This document shows positions 1-7,202 of a stretch of 14,634 nucleotides of DNA, in pieces. The position numbers were made by a program, and so were the translations under genes. Source of the DNA: an uncultured Lachnospiraceae bacterium (lineage in GTDB: Bacteria; Bacillota; Clostridia; Lachnospirales; Lachnospiraceae); assembly GCA_946631935.1 (NCBI GenBank), contig CAMPAP010000084.1, positions 1-14,634 on the forward strand, read 5' to 3'. The first letter of the stretch is position 1; each line of letters starts with the position of its first letter. Under the pieces are notes generated by a model. It was given only the letters and a program-made list of their open reading frames with translations. It made no database searches and was not told where the DNA came from.

Positions 1-2421
1 AGGGTCCGTGTGGACGGCATCATGTACGAACTGACTGAGGACATCACTCTCGAAAAAAATGACAAGCACAACATCGATATCGTAGTGGACAGGCTTGTTG
101 TGAAAAAAGGGATTGAAAGGCGTCTTACGGATTCGGCTGAAAACGTTTTGAAGCTTGCCGATGGAAGGCTTAATGCAGACATAGTGGGAGGCGAGACACT
201 TTCCTTCAGTACTTCATATGCCTGCCCTTATTGCGGAATCAGCATTTCGGAAGTTGAACCCAGGAGCTTTTCTTTTAACAATCCTTTCGGCGCCTGCCCT
301 GTATGTGCGGGACTGGGTTACAAAATGGAATTTGATGCGGAACTCATGATCCCTGATACTTCACTTTCCATAAATGAAGGAGCTATCATCGTAACAGGGT
401 GGCAGAGCTGTAACCAGGAGGGAAGCTTTTCCAATGCGCTTCTTCAGGCACTTTGCAAAAAATTCAAATTTGATCTCGATACTCCTTTTGAAAAATATCC
501 CGAAAAGATCAAGGACATTCTGATAAATGGAACCGATGTCAGCGTTGATGTTCACTATACGGGCCAAAGAGGTACCGGTGTATATCCCACTGTTTTTGAA
601 GGACTTGTGGCAAATGTGGAGCGGCGTTATCGGGAGACATTTTCCGAGACCATGAAGGCTGAATATGAGGCTTTCATGCGCATCACTCCCTGCTCTGAAT
701 GTAAAGGCATGAGGCTGAAAAAAGAGTCACTTTCCGTTACTGTCGGGGATAAGAACATTTATGAAATGACAAAGATGTCCATTGCCGATCTTAAGGAGTA
801 CATTGATGGCCTGACCCTGACAAAGCAGCAGGCGTTTATAGGTGAACAGATCTTAAAGGAGATAAAGGCAAGAGTCGGATTTCTTGTTGATGTGGGGCTT
901 GATTATCTTTCTCTTGCAAGGGCAACCGCAACATTGTCCGGAGGAGAGGCTCAGCGTATAAGGCTTGCAACCCAGATAGGGTCAGGCCTTGTGGGCGTGT
1001 GCTACATCCTTGATGAGCCTTCCATCGGACTTCACCAGAGAGATAATGACAAGCTCCTTAGTACCCTGAAAAGACTTCGTGACCTGGGTAATACTCTGAT
1101 CGTTGTAGAGCATGACGAGGATACCATGCTTGCGGCTGACTATATCGTTGATATCGGTCCCGGTGCGGGTTCCCATGGAGGAGAGGTCGTCGCAACGGGA
1201 ACTGCCGAGGAGATAATGAAATGTCCCGAGTCCGTTACGGGCCAGTATCTGTCCGGCAAGAAGTTCATTCCGGTTCCCGTAAAAACGAGAAAGCCCACGG
1301 GATTTCTCACCGTAAAGGGCGCATCGGAAAACAATCTGAAAAATATAGATGTTAAGATACCCCTGGGTGTTTTTACCTGTGTTACCGGTGTTTCCGGCTC
1401 GGGTAAATCCTCACTTGTTAATGAGATACTTTATAAGACCCTTGCCCGGAAGCTTAACCGCGCACATACCATTCCGGGAAAGTGTAAGGGCATAACCGGC
1501 ATTGAAAAACTGGATAAGGTCATTTGTATTGACCAGAGCCCCATCGGCAGAACGCCCCGTTCCAATCCTGCGACCTATACGGGCGTCTTTGACATGATAA
1601 GGGATCTTTTTGCATCAACCGAAGATGCAAGGGCATACGGTTACAGTAAGGGAAGATTCTCTTTTAATGTTAAGGGTGGAAGGTGCGAAGCGTGTTCCGG
1701 TGACGGTATCATCAAGATCGAGATGCACTTTTTGCCCGATGTATATGTTCCCTGTGAAGTATGCGGCGGAAAGCGTTACAACAGAGAGACCCTTGAGGTC
1801 AGATATAAGGGAAAAAATATCTATGATGTCCTGGATATGAGAGTTGAGGAGGCACTGACCTTCTTTGAAAATGTTCCTTCCATCAGGAACAAGATCAGGA
1901 CTCTTTATGATGTGGGTATGGGTTATATCAAGCTGGGGCAGCCTTCTACGGAACTTTCCGGAGGTGAGGCACAGCGTATCAAGCTTGCAACCGAGCTTTC
2001 AAAAAGAGCCACCGGCAGGACCATTTATATACTTGATGAGCCTACTACTGGACTGCATTTTGCGGATGTTCACAAGCTTGTGGAGATGCTGGACAGACTT
2101 GCCGAGGGCGGTAACACCGTAGTTGTCATCGAGCATAATCTGGACGTCATAAAATGTGCGGATTATATTATAGACATGGGTCCCGAGGGCGGAGACAGGG
2201 GAGGCACAGTGATCGCACAGGGCACCCCCGAAGAGATAACCAAAGTAAAGGAATCCTACACCGGCGCCTACATAAAGAAAATGCTGGACCGTGCCGCGAA
2301 ACAGGGGGACGGTTCTGCCGTTTCAAAAAAGAAAGCGTCATCTGATAAAAAAGCGTCATCTGAAAAGAAAGTGACATCCGGCAGAAAAACCACTTCAGGA
2401 AAGGCCAAAAAGAACTCATGA
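1..2421 (+). CDS. uvrA: Excinuclease ABC subunit A, 5'-truncated by the window edge
   Basis: UvrA is the ATPase that finds bulky DNA lesions and loads UvrB in nucleotide excision repair. The frame is open from base 1, so the GTG at 10 is an internal valine, not the start. By comparison with E. coli UvrA about 175 N-terminal residues, including the first Walker A, are upstream. Visible in order: the first zinc module with CPYC (223-234) and CPVC (295-306); the first ABC signature LSGGEAQ (934-954) and Walker B ILDEP (1006-1020); the second Walker A GVSGSGKSS (1387-1413); the second zinc module with CEAC (1684-1695) and CEVC (1753-1764); the second LSGGEAQ (1954-1974) and Walker B ILDEP (2029-2043). 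Both ATPase halves look intact. The protein ends in a Lys/Ser-rich tail (about 2320-2418) built from a short tandem repeat and absent from typical UvrA. Its TGA overlaps the next ATG (ATGA). Confidence 0.98.
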   Translation, partial: RVRVDGIMYELTEDITLEKNDKHNIDIVVDRLVVKKGIERRLTDSAENVLKLADGRLNADIVGGETLSFSTSYACPYCGISISEVEPRSFSFNNPFGACPVCAGLGYKMEFDAELMIPDTSLSINEGAIIVTGWQSCNQEGSFSNALLQALCKKFKFDLDTPFEKYPEKIKDILINGTDVSVDVHYTGQRGTGVYPTVFEGLVANVERRYRETFSETMKAEYEAFMRITPCSECKGMRLKKESLSVTVGDKNIYEMTKMSIADLKEYIDGLTLTKQQAFIGEQILKEIKARVGFLVDVGLDYLSLARATATLSGGEAQRIRLATQIGSGLVGVCYILDEPSIGLHQRDNDKLLSTLKRLRDLGNTLIVVEHDEDTMLAADYIVDIGPGAGSHGGEVVATGTAEEIMKCPESVTGQYLSGKKFIPVPVKTRKPTGFLTVKGASENNLKNIDVKIPLGVFTCVTGVSGSGKSSLVNEILYKTLARKLNRAHTIPGKCKGITGIEKLDKVICIDQSPIGRTPRSNPATYTGVFDMIRDLFASTEDARAYGYSKGRFSFNVKGGRCEACSGDGIIKIEMHFLPDVYVPCEVCGGKRYNRETLEVRYKGKNIYDVLDMRVEEALTFFENVPSIRNKIRTLYDVGMGYIKLGQPSTELSGGEAQRIKLATELSKRATGRTIYILDEPTTGLHFADVHKLVEMLDRLAEGGNTVVVIEHNLDVIKCADYIIDMGPEGGDRGGTVIAQGTPEEITKVKESYTGAYIKKMLDRAAKQGDGSAVSKKKASSDKKASSEKKVTSGRKTTSGKAKKNS
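2332..2363 (+). repeat. 14-bp direct repeat in the uvrA tail
   Basis: AAAGCGTCATCTGA occurs exactly at 2332-2345 and 2350-2363, a period of 18 nt (six codons). It encodes consecutive KASSD and KASSE units. Degenerate further units (KVTSGR, KTTSGK) follow up to the stop codon. The pattern is consistent with expansion by slippage of a basic, disordered C-terminal tail. Confidence 0.85.
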
Positions 2422-3242
2422 CATTTGAAATACTTGTTTCCTCCGTGCAGAAAGATGCACGTGAACTTGTCAGCCAAATGAACATTTCATCCGATGCGGT
2501 GATCATGTCCCAGGGAGAGAAAGAGGATTCTTCCGAGGTTTTTATGCTTGGAGAAAAAAGGATAACTTCTCTTAAGTCGGCATCCAAGGGCGTGGGACTT
2601 TCCAGAAATGCCGTATTTGAGCATGCCGCTGCGGATGTGGTTCTTTTTGCGGACGAGGATATCGTCTATGAAAATGATTATGAAGCAAAGGTCCTGAAGG
2701 AGTTTTACGACCATCAGGATGCAGACATGATCCTTTTTAATGTCAAGGTCTGCGATGAAAGGAAAACCTACTGGAATACAAAGTATGCTCCGGTGAAGTG
2801 GTACAACTGCGGAAGGTATCCTGCATACGCTATTGCCGCCCGAAACGGTGCCCTTAAGATCTCCGGAGTCAAGTTCAGTCTCTTGTTTGGAGGCGGTGCA
2901 AAGTATTCAAACGGCGAGGATTCGCTTTTCCTGAATGACTGCCTGAAAGCGGGCATGAAGATCTATGCATCCCCTGTGGTGATAGGAGAGGAAATCCCCA
3001 GACCTTCAACATGGTTTTTCGGATATAACGACAAATACTTCTACGACAGAGGAGTTCTGTATCATTTCCTTTACGGAAGGTATGCGAAGCTCTTCGGTCT
3101 CAGGTGGCTCCTCAAGACGAAGCGCGAATTTACGGCTGACGGTTACAAATACGATGATGCAAAAAAGATGCTGTTTCTTGGAGTTTCCGATCACGATACC
3201 ATCGACCGAACATTTGTTGATGGTAAATTTCAAGCTGGTTAA
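2418..3242 (+). CDS. Family A/2 glycosyltransferase (GT-A fold), substrate unknown
   Basis: A 274-residue soluble protein with glycosyltransferase features: GVGLSRN (residues 58-64), a DxD-type metal/nucleotide-sugar site in ADEDIVY (78-84), FGGGAKYSNGEDSLF (157-171) whose ED pair fits the catalytic-base region, and a W/Y-rich segment STWFFGYNDKYFYDRG (197-212). The opening, with an SDAVI.xQ pattern after a predicted strand, resembles from memory a family often found in capsule or exopolysaccharide clusters. The start codon overlaps the uvrA stop by 4 nt, implying translational coupling. The donor and acceptor cannot be read from the sequence. It probably adds a sugar to a surface polysaccharide or glycolipid. 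Directly after the TAA, an ATG opens a 22-codon ORF in the same frame. Confidence 0.85.
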   Translation: MTFEILVSSVQKDARELVSQMNISSDAVIMSQGEKEDSSEVFMLGEKRITSLKSASKGVGLSRNAVFEHAAADVVLFADEDIVYENDYEAKVLKEFYDHQDADMILFNVKVCDERKTYWNTKYAPVKWYNCGRYPAYAIAARNGALKISGVKFSLLFGGGAKYSNGEDSLFLNDCLKAGMKIYASPVVIGEEIPRPSTWFFGYNDKYFYDRGVLYHFLYGRYAKLFGLRWLLKTKREFTADGYKYDDAKKMLFLGVSDHDTIDRTFVDGKFQAG

Positions 3243-3311
3243 ATGAAGCAGCAGTTGCCCGGAATATTAATTTTTCTCAGGTTCTTCAGGAAGCTCTTCT
3301 TCAAAAAGTAG
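3243..3311 (+). CDS. Possible 22-aa cationic amphipathic peptide, or detached C-terminal tail of the upstream glycosyltransferase
   Basis: ATG at 3243 abuts the TAA of the preceding gene (3240-3242), and the ORF runs 22 codons to TAG at 3309. It starts MKQQLPGILIF and ends FRKLFFKK. There are six Lys/Arg, no acidic residue, and Phe/Leu/Ile make up about half of the chain. Basic residues 13, 16/17 and 21 would lie on one face of a helix. There is no good Shine-Dalgarno, so expression would need coupling to the upstream gene. The frame is the same as both flanking glycosyltransferases, so it may instead be a C-terminal membrane-anchoring helix cut off by a nonsense change. A chance ORF is quite possible. 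Confidence 0.25.
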   Translation: MKQQLPGILIFLRFFRKLFFKK

Positions 3312-3338
3312 GTTTTTGATCCGGATGGGATTTTTTAA

Positions 3339-4190
3339 ATGAAGTTTTCGGTCATAATAGTATCCCTCAATGCGGGAGACAAGTTGATAAAGACGGTTAA
3401 TTCCGCTCTTTCGCAAAAAGATGTGGAATTTGAGATCGTGATAAAAGACGGGCACTCAAAAGACGGCTCTCTTGATGCCGTGCGCCTTCTGAATGACAGG
3501 AGGATCAGGCTCTTTGAGCAGGATGATACCGGAATATACGACGGCATGAACCAGGCCATCACCCACGCAGAAGGTGATTTCTTCATCTTCATGAACTGCG
3601 GTGATTATTTTTATGACGAGAGTGTGCTTGCTCGTTTTGCGGAAGTTGCGGTTAAAAATGGCTTCAACGAAAGCCCGGACTTAGGGGCTTCATCCGATAA
3701 ACCTGAAGGCCTGGCTGCAAGTCGCCCATTCATTTTCTACGGCAGCAGATACTCCCGTCTCACCGGAAATGTGGAGCACATCTCTCCTAAGATCACTCCC
3801 CTTGTTTGCTACCGTAACATCCCCTGCCATCAGGCGATCCTGTACTCAAGGGATAATTTCGAAAAGAGACTTTACCGCCCCGAGTACAAGGTTCGTGCGG
3901 ATTATGAGCATTTTCTCTGGTCCGTTCTTAAAAACAATGCAAAGACTGTTTATGTGGATCACCCCGTCTGCATCTATGAAGGCGGCGGTTATTCCGAATC
4001 TCCGAAGGCCATAAAACGCTCTGCTGAGGAGCATAAAGAGATCACACATATGTATCTTACTAAGTGGCAGCTTTTTTACTGCAGGCTTTACATGATCGTA
4101 ACCCTTCAGCCCTTAAGGAAGCGCCTTGCATCCGGAAAGCTTTCCGGGCTTTATAATTCGTTTTTGAGACGTTTATACCACGGCGGCTGA
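3339..4190 (+). CDS. Glycosyltransferase family 2 (WcaE/colanic-acid-like subgroup), substrate unknown
   Basis: A 283-residue GT2 enzyme. The N-terminus FSVIIVSLNAGDKLIKTV (3-20) is the Rossmann-like first strand. It is followed by IKDGHSKDGS (35-44), QDDTGIYDGMNQA (61-73), MNCGDYFYDE (85-94) at the metal-binding position, PCHQAILYSR (162-171) and ADYEHFLW (187-194) at the catalytic-base position. These motifs match the subgroup that transfers sugars in exopolysaccharide or O-antigen-type assembly. There is no signal peptide; an aromatic/basic C-terminus (240-280) may touch the membrane. Residues about 105-130 form a Gly/Ser/Pro-rich stretch that looks like an insertion. The start is the first ATG after an in-frame TAA; GGGA at 3327-3330, 8 nt upstream, is a modest ribosome site. 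The neighbouring glycosyltransferase suggests they act in sequence on one glycan. Confidence 0.9.
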   Translation: MKFSVIIVSLNAGDKLIKTVNSALSQKDVEFEIVIKDGHSKDGSLDAVRLLNDRRIRLFEQDDTGIYDGMNQAITHAEGDFFIFMNCGDYFYDESVLARFAEVAVKNGFNESPDLGASSDKPEGLAASRPFIFYGSRYSRLTGNVEHISPKITPLVCYRNIPCHQAILYSRDNFEKRLYRPEYKVRADYEHFLWSVLKNNAKTVYVDHPVCIYEGGGYSESPKAIKRSAEEHKEITHMYLTKWQLFYCRLYMIVTLQPLRKRLASGKLSGLYNSFLRRLYHGG

Positions 4191-4361
4191 CCTGCAAATG
4201 TACTGACCTAACTATTCTCAAAATCATCATCATTTTTTTTCACAAATTTCGTCCCACACTCTAAACTTTTCTAAATCCCATCCGATATATTTTCTGTAAG
4301 GGCATTTATACCCTTTCATGAGCGACTTGAAAATCACATAAGATACGGAAAAAGTTTTTGT
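4191..4361 (+). other. AT-rich non-coding spacer upstream of the terminator
   Basis: First part of the 313-nt gap between the second glycosyltransferase and mbl. It is AT-rich with pyrimidine tracts and no credible ORF with a ribosome site. The only structure I can find is a short hairpin, AAGGG (4298-4302) with CCCTT (4311-4315) around an 8-nt loop. It is too weak to call a terminator. No riboswitch or RNA family was recognised. Confidence 0.5.
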
Positions 4362-4402
4362 GCACGGATGCGAAAGAAAGCGTAGTTTATCCGTGCTTTT
4401 TT
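4362..4402 (+). terminator. Rho-independent terminator
   Basis: A perfect 8-bp stem, GCACGGAT (4362-4369) with ATCCGTGC (4389-4396), encloses a 19-nt loop and is followed at once by six T (4397-4402). It is preceded by an A-rich tract. It would end the uvrA-glycosyltransferase transcript about 170 nt after the last stop codon and insulate mbl from it. Confidence 0.8.
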
Positions 4403-4424
4403 GTTGAATATTTTGAGATTTTCT

Positions 4425-4461
4425 CTGTATTTTAAAGCCTGAATCGGATATAATGTAACAT
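4425..4461 (+). promoter_or_regulatory. Probable sigma-A-type promoter of mbl
   Basis: A perfect TATAAT -10 box lies at 4449-4454. The -35 region about 17-18 bp upstream (around 4425-4431) is a poor match to TTGACA. The site sits between the terminator and mbl, where a promoter is expected. Transcription would start near 4461, giving a leader of about 43 nt. Confidence 0.55.
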
Positions 4462-4486
4462 AGTGTGGATTAATATAGATCACTAT
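4460..4486 (+). promoter_or_regulatory. Inverted repeat at the predicted mbl transcription start
   Basis: ATAGTG (4460-4465) and CACTAT (4481-4486) form a perfect 6-bp inverted repeat with a 15-nt spacer. An alternative pairing, GGAT (4467-4470) with ATCC (4485-4488), shares bases with it. It begins within a base or two of the predicted +1, so it could be an operator or a 5' hairpin that stabilises the mRNA. The mbl ribosome site AAGGGG (4491-4496) is only 4 nt away. Confidence 0.4.
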
Positions 4487-4503
4487 CCGAAAGGGGTTTT
4501 AAA

Positions 4504-5502
4504 ATGGCAGCACTTGATATAGGAATCGACCTGGGGACCGCATCAGTCCTCGTTTACATAAAGGGTAAGGGAGTTGTTCTTAAGGAGCCCTCCGTTGTGG
4601 CTATTGATAAGAATACGAAGTCTGTAAAGGCTATCGGCGAAGACGCAAGGCTTATGCTGGGAAGGACTCCCGCCAATATCGTAGCGGTAAGGCCTCTGAA
4701 GCAGGGTGTCATCTCTGATTACCAGATAACCGAGAAGATGATGAAGCACTTCGTCCACAAGGCAGTTGGCCACAGGCTTTTAAGAAAGCCCAGGATTGCC
4801 GTCTGTGTACCTTCGGGAGTTACCGAAGTTGAGAAGAAGGCGGTAGAGGATGCGGCATACATGGTAGGCGCACGTGAGACCCTCATCATCGAGGAGCCCA
4901 TCGCGGCAGCCATCGGAGCCGGGATTGATATCTCAAAGCCCTGCGGGAACATGATAGTGGATATCGGAGGCGGTACCACGGATATCGCAGTCATTTCCCT
5001 GGGAAGTGCGGTAGAAAGTGCATCCCTTAAGGTTGCGGGAGACGATTTTAACGACGCTATAGTACAGTACATGAGAAAAAATCACAGTCTCAGCATAGGT
5101 GAGAGAACCGCTGAGGATGTAAAGATAAAGATCGGAACCTGTTTCCCCCAGAATGAAGTGACCAGGATGGAGGTTAAGGGACGTCACATAGTAAAAGGAC
5201 TTCCCACATCCGTTGAGGTGACCAGCGAGGAAACAACACAGGCACTTGAAAAATCAACCAGCAGTATCGTTGATGCCATTCACCAGGTTCTTGAGAGAAC
5301 TCCCCCCGAGCTTTCGGCGGATATCGCGGACAGAGGCATAGTTCTGACAGGCGGCGGAGCGCTTTTAAGAGGCCTTGAGGACCTTATCACCGACAGGACC
5401 GGAATCTCCTGCATCACCGCAGAGGATCCCATGACAGCGGTGGCTATCGGAACCGGAAAATATGTTGAATTCATTTCAACTTTCAGAAATACGATAGAGT
5501 AA
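4504..5502 (+). CDS. mbl: Rod-shape actin MreB/Mbl
   Basis: A 332-residue bacterial actin of normal family length. It polymerises on the inner membrane face and directs lateral peptidoglycan synthesis. Visible: phosphate-1 loop IGIDLGTAS (6-14), the conserved glutamate segment IIEEPIAAAIGAG (128-140), phosphate-2 VDIGGGTTDIAV (152-163), SIGERTAEDVKIKIG (197-211), LERTPPELSADI (263-274) and adenosine loop LTGGGALLRGLE (281-292). The usual Asn after DLGTA is Ser14 here. The start has AAGGGG 7 nt upstream. MreB paralogues are hard to tell apart by sequence alone. I chose mbl because two FlgF/FlgG-type genes follow, as in B. subtilis mbl-flhO-flhP, and because no mreC or mreD is adjacent. It is the first gene after the terminator and promoter. 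Confidence 0.93.
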   Translation: MAALDIGIDLGTASVLVYIKGKGVVLKEPSVVAIDKNTKSVKAIGEDARLMLGRTPANIVAVRPLKQGVISDYQITEKMMKHFVHKAVGHRLLRKPRIAVCVPSGVTEVEKKAVEDAAYMVGARETLIIEEPIAAAIGAGIDISKPCGNMIVDIGGGTTDIAVISLGSAVESASLKVAGDDFNDAIVQYMRKNHSLSIGERTAEDVKIKIGTCFPQNEVTRMEVKGRHIVKGLPTSVEVTSEETTQALEKSTSSIVDAIHQVLERTPPELSADIADRGIVLTGGGALLRGLEDLITDRTGISCITAEDPMTAVAIGTGKYVEFISTFRNTIE

Positions 5503-5568
5503 GGCTTTCGGCATATCAGATTACGTAAGACAGATAAGCGGGTTGGTGGAACGTAAGAGGAACTAAGT

Positions 5569-6345
5569 ATGGTCAAGGGATTATATACCGCATATACCGG
5601 AATGCTCAATGAACAGAACCGCATGGATGTTCTGAGTAACAACATGGCTAATGTAACTACCGTCGGATATAAAAAAGAGGGTACCACCAGCCAGTCCTTT
5701 GATAAGATCTTAGACCTTAAGATCAAGGATTCCACAGTAGATTACAATCTTGCCACAAGAGAAGGCTACACAAGCCGCGGAGTCAAGATCGGTGAAAACT
5801 ACACCGACTGGTCCCAGGGCGGATTCAGGATTACCGGTAACACATACGATATTGCCATCGGCGGAGACGGATTTTTCGCTGTAGAGTTTAAGAACAAAGC
5901 CGGTGAGACCAGCACCAAGTACACCAGAGCCGGAGAGTTCCAGCTTGATAATCAGGGAAATATCGTAACCCACGAAGGTGATTATCTTCTTGACACCCAG
6001 GGCCGTCACATCAAGGTAGATCCTCTTAAGGACACTACAATTGACAGACAGGGCAGGGTTATCCAGGACGGCAGAACTCTTGCCACCATCCAGCTTACTG
6101 ATTTCGAAGATTACGATTATCTTGAAAAATACGGAGAGACCTATTATCAGCCCCTTGAAGGTGCCAAGATGAAAGCCGGTACAGGAGAGATGTACAGCGG
6201 ATATCTCGAGGCGTCCAATGTATCCACGGTACAGGAGATGGTCAATCTCATTACCATATCAAGGCAGTATGAGAGTAACCAGAAGATCATCCAGACTATT
6301 GATAACACACTTGAAACTGCGGTAACCCGTATCGGAAAAGTATAA
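5569..6345 (+). CDS. flhO: Flagellar rod/hook-basal body protein, FlhO (FlgF/FlgG family)
   Basis: A 258-residue axial protein of the flagellar rod, exported by the flagellar type III apparatus, so no Sec signal is expected or seen. The N-terminal rod signature LSNNMANVTTVGYKK (22-36) follows GLYTAYTGM (4-12). The middle has the FlgE/F/G beta domain (IAIGGDGFFAV, 96-105; YTRAGEFQLDNQGNIV, 118-133). The C-terminal helix GYLEASNVSTVQEMVNLI (211-228) through QKIIQTIDNTLE (238-249) packs in the rod core. AAGAGG (5555-5560) lies 8 nt before ATG. It is one of two tandem FlgF/FlgG-type genes after mbl. Position and divergence from the next gene suggest the FlhO (proximal or FlgF-like) role; the exact FlgF-versus-FlgG role is inferred. 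Confidence 0.88.
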   Translation: MVKGLYTAYTGMLNEQNRMDVLSNNMANVTTVGYKKEGTTSQSFDKILDLKIKDSTVDYNLATREGYTSRGVKIGENYTDWSQGGFRITGNTYDIAIGGDGFFAVEFKNKAGETSTKYTRAGEFQLDNQGNIVTHEGDYLLDTQGRHIKVDPLKDTTIDRQGRVIQDGRTLATIQLTDFEDYDYLEKYGETYYQPLEGAKMKAGTGEMYSGYLEASNVSTVQEMVNLITISRQYESNQKIIQTIDNTLETAVTRIGKV

Positions 6346-6383
6346 CCTGAATTGATGCCGCAAAGCGGTGAAAGGAGTTTAAG

Positions 6384-7202
6384 ATGGTAAGAAGCTTATG
6401 GACCGGCGCAACCGGAATGATCGCCCAGCAGACCAGTCTTGATAATATTGCCAATAATCTTGCAAACGTCAATACTACCGGATTCAAATCCCAGAGCGTT
6501 GAGTTCAAGAATCTCCTTTATCAGACGCTCCAGACCAAGACTACCTCCGCAAACGGAGATACAAAGCCCGGATCTGCACAGGTGGGACTCGGTACCAGAG
6601 TTTCGTCCCTTAATACTTCTTTTTCACAGGGATCGTTTTTTGCATCCGAAAATCCCACCGCTTTTGCCATCTCCGGAACAGGTTTCTTCGGAGTAAAGGC
6701 ATCCGACGGACAGACATATTACACAAGGAATGGTAACTTCGGATGGACCCTCGCATCTAACGGCGGCAATATGCTTGCAACCAGCGACGGCTATCCCGTT
6801 CTTGATACAAGCGGAAATCCCATCATCCTTGATTCAAGATATACCACCTCAAGGATCACTGTAACAGGCGATGGCAATATCTGCTATCCCGATGACAAAA
6901 ACAATCCGCAGCCCATAGGGAGAAAGATTGGCCTCTGGCAGTTCAACAATCCCAACGGTCTTTCAAGAGAGGGCGACACTCTCTTCAAGGAAACCGCAGC
7001 CAGCGGAAGAGCCATCAACGAATCAAGCTCCACCAATGTAAAGAAGAGCACCGTTAACCAGGGCTATCTTGAAGGCTCCAACGTTCAGGTGGCAGATGAG
7101 ATGGTCAACATGATCACCACCCAGCGTGCTTACGAGCTTAACTCCAAGGTCATCACCACCTCGGACACCATGCTGGAGGAAGCAAACAACCTCAGAAGAT
7201 AA
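6384..7202 (+). CDS. flgG: Flagellar distal rod protein FlgG (FlhP-like)
   Basis: A 272-residue rod protein with the classic FlgG opening, RSLWTGATGM (3-12), then LDNIANNLANVNTTGFK (19-35). It continues with AFAISGTGFFGVK (93-105), TYYTRNGNFGW (111-121) and the terminal helix motif QGYLEGSNVQVADEMVNMIT (226-245) and TQRAYELNSKVITTSD (246-261). It is closer to canonical FlgG than the upstream paralogue, from which it is separated by 38 nt. AAAGGAG (6371-6377) is a strong ribosome site 6 nt before ATG. In B. subtilis the gene at this position is called flhP. It should form the distal rod beneath the hook. Confidence 0.9.
   Translation: MVRSLWTGATGMIAQQTSLDNIANNLANVNTTGFKSQSVEFKNLLYQTLQTKTTSANGDTKPGSAQVGLGTRVSSLNTSFSQGSFFASENPTAFAISGTGFFGVKASDGQTYYTRNGNFGWTLASNGGNMLATSDGYPVLDTSGNPIILDSRYTTSRITVTGDGNICYPDDKNNPQPIGRKIGLWQFNNPNGLSREGDTLFKETAASGRAINESSSTNVKKSTVNQGYLEGSNVQVADEMVNMITTQRAYELNSKVITTSDTMLEEANNLRR

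Noticed and set aside
2168..2587. 139-codon ORF on the minus strand
   Set aside because: It lies antisense to the uvrA end and the glycosyltransferase start, has low-complexity Phe/Ser-rich content and no family motif.
4319..4342. Seven-codon ORF (MSDLKIT)
   Set aside because: There is no ribosome site at proper spacing and no coupling to a gene.
4191..4503. A riboswitch (c-di-GMP, c-di-AMP or similar) in the long gap before mbl
   Set aside because: The hairpin at 4362-4396 is followed directly by a T-run and fits a simple terminator; I could not match conserved riboswitch core bases. A covariance-model search would settle it.
5280..5735. 151-codon ORF on the minus strand
   Set aside because: It is antisense to mbl and flhO across their junction; both sense genes are unmistakable.
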